From Asterias amurensis (taxonomy: Eukaryota; Echinodermata; Asteroidea; Forcipulatida; Asteriidae): a stretch of DNA of 64,000 nt. The stretch covers positions 21,265,832 to 21,329,831 of the forward strand of contig NC_092649.1 of NCBI RefSeq assembly GCF_032118995.1. The letters are read 5' to 3'. Positions within the stretch are counted from its first letter, which is position 1. Each line of letters opens with the position of its first letter. The notes beneath the pieces are model-generated. The model had not been told where the DNA came from. It ran no database searches and was given only the letters and a program-made list of their open reading frames with translations. The position numbers and the translations under genes were made by a program. Shown here in pieces: positions 44,501 to 53,100 of this stretch.

Positions 44501-45499
44501 TTTCCCCCTACACCCTCAGCAAACTACACTGTGCTGCCCAGCAGGACAGTGTAACAACTATATATTTCTGAGCATTCTGTAGCCAGCCTCTAAATACTTA
44601 CTTACCAATGAATATACACAAATTTCACAGTAGTTGAGAGGTCAAATGTCGTGTTCAGTCTCGCCAGAACATACATCACTTGTTTGTCATCAAGAACTTC
44701 ATTTATCTCATTTATGTCTGGACCTGACAAACAAACAAAACAAATCTTTGGTTTTTATTTTATTGTCATTATACATACATGGTATGCAAAGAGAAAGAGA
44801 AGAATAAAGAGACTTTGGTTGTCAACATGTTTAGGCTTTTTTAGCAGATGAAAGAATTGTTTCCCTTTTTCCATTTAGTACATTAAACTTGTAAAATAGT
44901 AAATGTAGGGCTTTCCTTATTTGTAAAAAAACTATAAATTTAGACACCCTGTTTTATCTGTCATTTACATACATTTGTTCAACATGCAAGTGAATAATTT
45001 TAACAGGCAGTTTTTAAAATATTCAGAAACTGTTCACACACTTTTTACGCAAATCCTGGCTAATACCTTGATTGGAATGCCAGAGGTAGACTTCACAACG
45101 GAGTTAAGACGAATCTTATCCCCTGGTATAAGACGAGTAACTCATCCTAACTTAGGACTAGCCTTAAGTTTTTAATATCTAGTCCTAACTCTTTGTGAAA
45201 CTGACCCCTGACTCTTTTGAGCATTGGCCTGCCAACCCAAGCTGCTTTTCAATCCTTCATTTTGGCAATTGGATATATAGTACTGGGGCTCAAGGGTTTA
45301 AGCATCTAGCAATAATCGCCAAGTTTCATTGAAGCTTCAGATCTGTCTTCTATATACCTGTGAATATGACATCTATTGTGTTGGGTTCATTGTTGACATG
45401 ACCAACAATCACTAATTTGGTTTCTGTTTTATCATCTCGTACATCTTGAAGACTCTTCTTGAAGGCATCCTCATCCACAAGCTTCACCTCCGTACTCAT
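38549..45499 (-). CDS. Coactosin-like protein with two ADF-H domains
   Basis: Seven coding exons on the minus strand: 45499-45358, 44723-44606, 44141-44000, 43063-42852, 42102-41902, 39831-39690 and 38587-38549. GT-AG borders and phases agree, giving 331 aa. Domain one (about 1-135) includes KLVIVGHV, DKQVMYVLARLNTTFD and VKFVYIHWVGTNVP. Domain two (about 206-318) includes NWVLAGYEGG, DKVLYGLLRVTDLVDD and VKFVYITWVGDMV. The pattern 'KFVYI.WVG' is that of coactosin-type ADF-homology folds, which bind actin filaments. A basic, Ser/Thr-rich linker (GTRSKVRERSEVEG) separates the domains. Exons 44141-44000 and 39831-39690 are both 142 nt, start by completing the same Trp codon and encode equivalent 47-residue segments, so the gene arose by internal duplication. 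COTL1 and most ADF-H proteins of this size class have one domain. The 5' UTR has an acceptor at about 45516. Confidence 0.9.
38800..39020 (-). repeat. tRNA-derived repeat, same family as 243-505
   Basis: In reverse complement it reads 'gggctagatggctcagttg' with a body containing 'gtgatccctggctta' and 'gaagcggcaac' (inverse). About 220 bp, in the last intron of the ADF-H gene. Confidence 0.6.
39555..39665. mobile_element. Foldback MITE family J
   Basis: 'agcctggctcatacttcctg' faces 'ataggaagtatgcaccgggc'. Adjacent to the exon at 39690. Confidence 0.7.
39875..40432. repeat. SINE family S with family C MITE copy 3 at its TTAA
   Basis: 39875-40117 is a minus-strand SINE ending '...gaatctggtgctc'. 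The MITE runs from 40118 to 40432 between TTAA and TTAA, in reverse orientation to the other family C copies. The SINE consensus has TTAACC at exactly this point. Confidence 0.7.
40745..41215. repeat. TIR-like repeat (GGTTTAACTC type)
   Basis: 'ggttaaaagtcggtttaact', 'gatcgagttcaactctgtg' and 'tctgaac' recur inverted towards the right ('caaccggatcaggtttaact', 'gaagtctgaacgc', 'gctgtctgaacatacccc'). About 470 bp, non-coding, unclassified. Confidence 0.45.
41505..41882. mobile_element. TTAA MITE family A, copy 8
   Basis: 'gcagtggacattattgg' to 'aaaggtgtccagtcccttt', ending at TTAA 41879-41882. It stops 20 bp before the exon at 41902, so it lies very close to the splice donor. Confidence 0.8.
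42215..42420. mobile_element. Foldback MITE family J, longest copy
   Basis: 'agcctggttcatacttcctg' at 42219 and 'gcaggaagtatgaaccgggc' at 42397. Interior 'cgcaagagaactgagcac' and 'caactcaacccctgcg'. Confidence 0.8.
42545..42690. repeat. Repeat family K
   Basis: 'agcggtgccttgtcccttt', 'ccccttaccagaggaaaac' and 'gttcaaggcctg'. Confidence 0.5.
43084..43470. mobile_element. TTAA MITE family A, copy 9
   Basis: TTAA flanks at 43084-43087 and 43467-43470, orientation like copy 3. Begins about 20 bp upstream of the exon ending at 43063. Confidence 0.85.
43500..43965 (+). repeat. Fused tRNA-like repeat and SINE family S 3' half
   Basis: 43505-43590 matches the tRNA-like part of the 243-505 repeat ('gctaaatagctcagttgg'). 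43595-43945 matches the SINE S body and tail ('agcaccttgtaaaccattac', 'tgagcgtcactgagtgacg') and ends in a TTA microsatellite. Confidence 0.6.
44230..44450 (+). repeat. G-rich minisatellite
   Basis: A run of 16-18 bp units of the form 'agggggcgactttgt' with variants 'agggggccactttg' and 'agggggcgagcttgct', about eleven units, plus a terminal run of 13 G. It lies in the intron between ADF-H exons 44606 and 44141. The G-rich strand is the non-transcribed sense for that gene's opposite strand, so the RNA is C-rich. Confidence 0.85.
45085..45210. mobile_element. Foldback MITE family F, partial
   Basis: 'tcatcctaacttaggactag' and 'tagtcctaactctttgtgaa' then 'actgacccct' correspond to the right arm and centre of family F. 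Confidence 0.45.
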
Positions 45500-45879
45500 C
45501 TTATTCTTTGTCAATCTAAAATAAAACTAATCAGAAATGAAATGATAGGTGTTAATTTGATTTTTTTGCTTTGGGGAAAGAGAATATAAAACTTGTAGAA
45601 AATGTTTTCATAAAGCAAATATTATGTTTTAGGAATTAGAATTTTTATGTTATGTTTTTGAGTTGTATTTTACAAATGTATTATAAAATACAATGTTAGA
45701 ATAAAAAATGTTCTTTTGCGCCGAATGAGCGGCAACCATTGTGTCTGTTTTGTTGTCGGGCGGAGGGTTACGTTATCGCAACTATGATTTTGAGAGGTTC
45801 CCAAAAGTAGATCTCTGTGTTTCTTTTTTCTAAACCCTAGACCCTCCAGACTCTATTCTTTGAAGTTTGAAGAAGTACT

Positions 45880-46175
45880 GGTGGTCACCGTGGTCAAGTG
45901 ATTAGACTGCAGGCCTTGCAATCACAAGGTTGTGGATTCGAATCCCTCAGTTAACCGCTGACTACACAATGACTAGAATAAATATTGCTGCTAGTTACTG
46001 AATCACAATTTCTTGATTTGTGCAATTCATTATCATATTCATAGACGTTTATTAAACAGCGTTTGTATGAGAGAGATTGGTTGTTGAAGCTTGGTGTTTA
46101 TATCCACTTGTGGGATTTTGCAGAGTCCTCTTGATGGGAAGATGGACACTCAAACAAACAAACAAACAAACAATA
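45880..46175 (+). repeat. SINE family T, near full length
   Basis: The tRNA-like head has A-box-like 'tggtcaagtgattagac' and B-box-like 'ggattcgaatccctcag'. The body is 'cacaatttcttgatttgtgc' and 'gagagattggttgttg', with a tail of five 'caaa' units. It is the plus-strand match of 20625-21060. Confidence 0.7.
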
Positions 46176-46636
46176 CACAGAATTCCAGAAAGACCCGCCC
46201 ACCACTCACACTCGATCACCAGCATCAGAGCATCAGATCACAACAACTCTATCTATCCCCTATTTCAAGTTTGCCCGCTTGATTGGTAGAAATATTTTTT
46301 TATGAACTGCTAAACAAGATGTGAACCAGACAACTCAAAGTCCAAGCTTCGTGCTAAACCGAAAAGCCTCTGAAGCAAGAATACAATACAATCAATGGAA
46401 CTTGATCAATGCGGAAATCCCGGAAGTGGGCATACACCAAGCAATGCTAATCAAATCAGCGTGTGTGACTGTGAGTGTGAGCATAGAGTAAGGACTGTGA
46501 GTGAAGTGTCTGTTTGCACCCGGCTTAGTCAACTCAAGTTCTTCATCTTGGTTGTTTCTATACAATATTTCGAGTCTCAAGTAAACGAACACTATCAAGT
46601 GATTATCAAGCAACTTATATTAAAAACAACAAAAGA

Positions 46637-47117
46637 AACTTACTCTAATGAGTCTGTTTACTGTCTGTGTTCACTTTGCCTGGCGCGCCCTGCTCGCTCA
46701 CTGTCATTCAATCTGTGTGGTGAGGTGGGTGTGGGATCGAGGTGAGCAACCATGCTAAGCTGATGCAAACAATTTCGACCCCGCCTTCATTATCAACAAA
46801 TATAGTTCGAGGTTGAAAAGTTTCACTTGCGGTTCACCGCAGAAATGCCGAAAATCTTGTTTCTTTCTCAATGCAAACAAATAGATAATGACCCAACGTT
46901 TTGACCATAGCAGATTCTTTCTCGAAGGCCGATTGACAATACAAAACAGGTATCGTGGGGCATACGTGGGGGAAAAGTAAAAGCCTGCAACCCCCTTCTC
47001 CGGGTACCCCCTTCGACAGCCCCGCCCCCTGAACGTCTGGTAACCAGTCGTTTCTCTGCGTATGCATCAATCATTTAGTAGACGGAACCACAATGTTCAA
47101 ACTACCCACTTCCCGAA
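46637..47117. promoter_or_regulatory. Divergent promoter of the ADF-H gene and COMMD7
   Basis: A minus-strand donor (TTAGA|GTAAGT) ends a likely non-coding first exon of the ADF-H gene at about 46637-46760. The COMMD7 start codon is at 47118. The interval is GC-richer than its neighbours ('ggcgcgccctgctcgctc'). A MITE-like fragment lies at 46885-46935. Start sites are inferred. Confidence 0.5.
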
Positions 47118-50100
47118 ATGGCTGCCACTTTTCATTTTGCGATGGAAACTCCTCCAGATTCGATGTTTTTAGAGATACAAACTCTCAACAAATTTAACGA
47201 AGAGGTAAACTGCAAGATGTTATCCTTATGAAGCTCATGATGCATTTATGGAAATTAATTGTATATTTGGAGATTTTGCGTATCTATCAGCGTAGGCCTA
47301 TGTTGTATGATGTTTTTGTAAAAAAATACTGACTTGCTTGACATTGACTTGACTCAACTGAGCTGTCGTGCGCATGCAAGCAAGCGCCACGCCACCACCA
47401 TCGGCTGGTCTGCACCAATGTTTGACCATGTGCTGGGTACAAAACTTTGGACCCGCCGCTGGCAAGATCCAGAGCAAAGCAAGTAGCATGTCTAGCTTTG
47501 ATACTGATAGAAATATCGGAAAAGTTTCCGTATGGCGCCACCACTTTTTCATTCGATATGAAATAATATAGATAGTATCTAATTCTAATTTACCTCAATG
47601 AGATATCCCTTTTTGTAAACATTATAAGTGAAAAAGTGGTAAGCCAATCCCCCATACGGAAAGTTGTCCGAAATATCTACCGTCCTTTTGTTCTCTGAGC
47701 TCGGGAAAAGTTTCTGTATGGCCCCACCACTTTTCCATTTTATATTTGATATGTAATTGGAAAAGTTTCCGTATGGCGCCACCACTTTTTCATTCGAAAT
47801 AAAATAATATAGTTTAATATCTAATTTACCTGATTGATATATCCCTTTTTGTAAAAATGAGTGAAAAAGTGGTGGCGCCATACGGAAAGTTATCCATGTA
47901 ATTTACCTCAAATGAGATACCCCTATGGATAACTTTCCGTACAGCAACCACCGCTTTTTCACTCATTTCTACAAAAAGGGTTATCTCATGAGGTAAATTA
48001 GATACTATATATATAACTAAACTATATTATTTCATATCGAATGAAAAAGTGGTGGCGTGATATGGAAACTTTTCCCTCCCTATTTGTAAAATTGAGTGAA
48101 AAAGTGGTTGCGCCATACGGAAAGTTATATCCTAAGCTTGTGTTGTAACCTCAACCTGGGCCCATATTCATAAAGCCTTTATGCTGGCTGTGTTTGGCTG
48201 TGTAACTTGTCGTAGGCCCGCCTTCATCGGCCTAAGTATTAAAAATATCAATATTATTATAAACAAAATAATGTAATATTATTGAAAAAAAAACACTTGC
48301 TAAGCACAGAAGAATAGTATTGCTTAGTGGAATCAGGTCACCAGCCCAAATTTACATTTAGTTTGCATTTTTGGCTGTAGTGTAGATTGCGGTAACGTAA
48401 CCCTCCTACCGATGGCCGCAAGGCCAGAGGGTTTATTTTTTAGTCACCAAGCGCTGGATTGGATTGACGAACTGAATCAGGACTAAACCATTCTGTGAAA
48501 TGGGTGCTACAAGGCAGTGCGTGTGCGATGTCCACTTACAATGCCCGCCGTTCAATCATATAGCGTGCACGCACTGCCGCACTGCTTTGTAACACCCCTT
48601 TTACAGAATTGATTAGTCCACAGAATTGACTCATGATCGTTAGCGCAAAATCCGGCGGTAAGCAGAGTCATGAAATTGGGCCCTGGTAAGTTGAGCCGAT
48701 GGCCTTACCGTCAGCTCATACTAGTTCTAGGAGTATCAATAAAAATAAATTGTGTACAGTTACTGGTTTTGTCCAAGACCATGTTAGAGATTATAGAAAG
48801 TGGATCTAAAGAGAAAGACATGACTCGTGGCCGAGCGGTTAAGAGCACTGAATTCAAACTCTGGTGTTTTTGATCAGCAGAGTGTGGGGTTGTGTCCTTT
48901 TAAAGCAAGACACGTATAACCATTGCTTCGTCCTTCAGATGGGACGTAAAGCCGCTGGACCCATATGTTGTGTAAACGCATGTAAAAGAACGCAGTGCAC
49001 TGATCGAAAAGAGAAGGGGTTCGCCCCGGTGTTCCTGGCTGGATTAGCAGCATGTTGCGCCAAAGCACCTTGTAAACCATTACATGGTGCTTAAGGATTA
49101 GGTCTTATCTCAAAATTCACCCCACTCCTTGCAGTAATAATACCTGGTGCTTTGTAAGGCGCGTTATAAATACGGTTATTATTATGACTGGTCGTCAAAA
49201 GGTAACAAAACATCTGATATCGTTGTTAAAGATTGTTAAAGATGTACGGTCATGACGGTGTGGGATCATTTAAATGAGTACCTTAGTGGACAATATATTA
49301 TCAACAATTTTGTCTTGATTTTTCTTACAGCAATTCAAGCAAATAGTTACCATTGTCTTAACCTTCCTACTGGAGCCAGCAAAGGTAAATATGATTAAAC
49401 TTAAAAAAAACGGATGTTCTTTTGTCACTTTTCTGAAAGGGTCTTGTTATAAAATTTGTTCACAATACAGTGTGCCCTCTAAAGGTTACTTAGGAGAATC
49501 AGGGAGAGGCATTAGGGAGCCTTCAATTTGGGACGGTAGGGCGTACAGGACGGAAATTCGGCAAGCATATTTCACAGGTTAGCAGGGAATTTTGGCTTCT
49601 GCATGGCGTACTCCACGTTACTAGGCATTTTACGCTTACAAGGCTATAGCGATATAAGTGGGGAATCGTGTTCGTAAGCGCAGAATTTGGCGGTAAGCAG
49701 AGCTATGAAATTGGGCCCTGATTAAGTGTTGTTTGCACTCATTGTTTATTTCAGTCCAGTCAGTTGGTAGTTCATCTTGATGACTTTGCCAGAGATGAAG
49801 GTATCAGTGCAGCCCCTTTAAGAAATATCGTCAGAAGCCTCATCACAATACTCAACAGTAAGTCAACACCCTTGATGTTTTAAGGACTGAGTGAGCTGTC
49901 TTGAACTTTGTTAGTTTTATCAAGTACCGGTAGTACACTACCAGGGAAACTAATGGGTAAATTTAAATGATTTTGTTCTGAACAAAGACAAATTTATTGA
50001 GACGACCTCTGGATTAACAAGCGACCAAATAAGCTACATCATGTACATGTATGCGGCCCTCTGTTGGTGGTCTCCCTATTAGTCAATATCTTTGTTCGGA

Positions 50101-53100
50101 GGCGTCAGTTAGAAGCCATACAACTGTTAACTGTCATGCAGTTTTAGTAATGTGTTATTGTTGTGTCAGTTTTATTGTACTCATTCCAATATTTCCTCAC
50201 TCTTGTCATGATCCTGTTTTGCATATCATGAACAAAGGCTGTTTTATTGTTATCACTAAAATATCTGGTCAATTTCTTTTCCCTTTTTTTACTGTGAATT
50301 TCTACACATCTTAGTGTGTGTGAGGTTCAGTTTTTAATATTGAAATAGCAGGTAATGGGGACCAGCTGATCTTAATGGCACTATTGGTAATTACTCAAAA
50401 CAATTATTAGCATAAAACCTTACTTGGTAGCGTGCAATGAGAGCTGGTGATAATACTAAGTGAGAATACTGGCTTTGACAAGTTTAAACGTGTCCAGTGC
50501 TTTAAAGTGATAATTATGTTCTAAATTGCATTGAATGATTTATGTATGTTTTATTGTTGAATATGCGTAGATGCAGTAAAGAGAAATATGACTCCATCTC
50601 AGCTGAATGAAGACCTGGTTAATCTTGGTAAGAACAGCCAGCCTATCTGCTCATGCTTTGGCTTTGTCATATCTGTTGGGTGTGACCCCATTTCAATGTG
50701 ATCATTTTTACAATTTGTGCACTCTGTGATGGGGGTCCAAAGTAGGTGAGGCAGGCTGAGGGTGCCTGTTGCCCCAAGAGTGTTCAAAGCCCATGGATCC
50801 CATCACAGCATGCACTAATTGTTTTATTTACTTTGATAAAAGATTGCAGGAGGGATGAAGAAACTTTAAGGCCGAGTCACACTGCAGCGATAACGCAAAT
50901 GATAACAATCACGACGCAAAGAGAACACATTCTATTGGTTGAGTGAGCGTGTGCGTATTCTGTGTGGAGCAATTCAACCAGTAGAATACGTTCTCTTTGC
51001 GTCGTGATCGTTATCGTATTTTTCGTTGCTGCAGTGTGACTCTGCCTTTATGAATAAGTGAAATAGATGATAAATATACTAAAATAATTTATTATTGAAC
51101 ACTTAATCTTGTTGTTTCTTTCTAAACAGGAAATCTTTAAGTTGAAAATCAAATTTCTGGTCTGGTCTTTGAAACAGGAGAGAGGTTCCTCCAGTCTTGC
51201 TTGGGGTGATCTGTTGTCCACATTGCACTCATAAACATTCATTATTTGTATGTTATTGAATCAATTAATCATATGTGTGCTATTGTTTTGTACACAGGTT
51301 TATCAGAAGAGAAATCATCTCATTTATCAGATCAGGTGTGTTGAAATCTTTCATTCAGTAAAGTGTTTTGATTTAGGAGTGGCTAGCTTACATGTGAGGA
51401 GAACAGTTAACTGGTTAAAGTTATTACCAGTTTAAAGGCACTGGGAACTGTTTGTAATTACTCAAAATAGTTATTAGCATAAAAACTTTGGTAACAAGCA
51501 ATAGAGAGCTGTTGTTAGAAGCAACATTGTGAGCAACAGATATCTCTGAAGTTACATAGTTTTTGAGAAAGAGGTAATTTCTCACTTAAATATTGCCCGA
51601 AATATTGCCCGACTCTATCATGTGGCAACTTGGGTCAACTGAGTTAGTGAGTGAATATTAAAAGACTTCAGGCCTGAAGCCCTTTTCGAGGCATCTGAAA
51701 CTTGAAAGCACAGAAATTTGTGCGACAAATGTGTTTTTTTTCTTCTTTCATTATTCTCTAGCAATTTTGATGACCAATTGAGCCCAAATTTTCACAGATT
51801 TGTTATTCTATGCATAGGTTGGGCTACACCAAGTGAAAATACTGGTCTTTGGCAGTTACCAAAGGTGTCCATCCATCGATTTCACCAAACTCTTCCTAAC
51901 TTAGGATTAATCTTAGGACTTGGGACGAGTTGAGTCCCGCATCCAAATACGTATGAAGAATTGAACCCATCCTAAGTTAGGACGGGTTACTCGTCCTAAC
52001 TCGAGTTAGGATTAATCCTAGAGTTTCGTGAAATCGGTTGCAGTGCCTTTAGGTTTCAAGTGTTATCTTTGAAGTAAAAGGTGAACACATCTTGAAGTCT
52101 CCTGTATAGTTTGTAATACATTTGTGATTTTAGAAGTTAACTTGACATCTCATCCATGCTTTTTTTTTTTGTCCAGTGGAAGAGCAATCTATTGGGTTTA
52201 TCAAGAACAGCCGTTGGTCAGACGCTGATGGTCAACCAGCTCATGGATATGGAGTGGAAATTTGGAGGTACACAAAGCGTCTATCACTTTATTCACTCAA
52301 TACACTCATTTAAGTTTGAACACACGATTTTTCAAAGTTTCCATCTAATCAATTTTCATACTCCTCGGACTGATGTCTGCCCATGGTCTGCCATTTTGGG
52401 AGTCAAATTGTATGTAAAGATATGTGCATGTCTCACCCTTACATGTTGTGCAAATGCATAGTTGTATAAGTAGGATTTGAAACTTTGCATGGTGGAAATA
52501 AGATATAGAAGAGTTTGCGGTAACACCATGTAATGACTGTCTCTAAATGAGTTGGGGTGGTTCTGAAAAGAACCGTTGGTTTAACTCGACGTTTCGATCA
52601 GTATGCTCTGATCGTCGTTCTCCAGAAGACGATCAGAGCATACTGATCGAAACGTTGAGTTAAACCAACGGTTCTTTTCAGAACCACCCCAACTCATCTA
52701 GAGATAGTCATTACATGGTGTTACCGCAAACTCTTCTATATCATAGTCAGATAGTTGTATAGTTGCGTAGCATCTTTGTAAGTTGTACACAAACATGGCG
52801 TTTCAGTGTCAGGTAACAACCCAGTTCCTGCGTTGAAACGTAGGTTTACAGCCCTTACTCAGACCGAATCTGAAATAAAAAAATTTCAATGCGATAAGCA
52901 CACATGAGGAGTTTTATGGTATGGTAAAATCTATTAGGTTCGGTTTAGGGTGTGATACAGACTACATCTGGTTGCAGGAGCCTGTATCAGACTCGGGCAA
53001 GCGCCTTGTCTGATACAAACTCCTCGACTAGTTGGAGTCTGTATCACACTCAACCTTTTAAGTGTTTTAAGTGTCCTATGGCATGCTAAAAACTATTAGG

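Noticed and set aside
44163-44582. Gly-rich open frames
   Set aside because: They arise from the G-rich minisatellite and lie antisense in an intron of the ADF-H gene.
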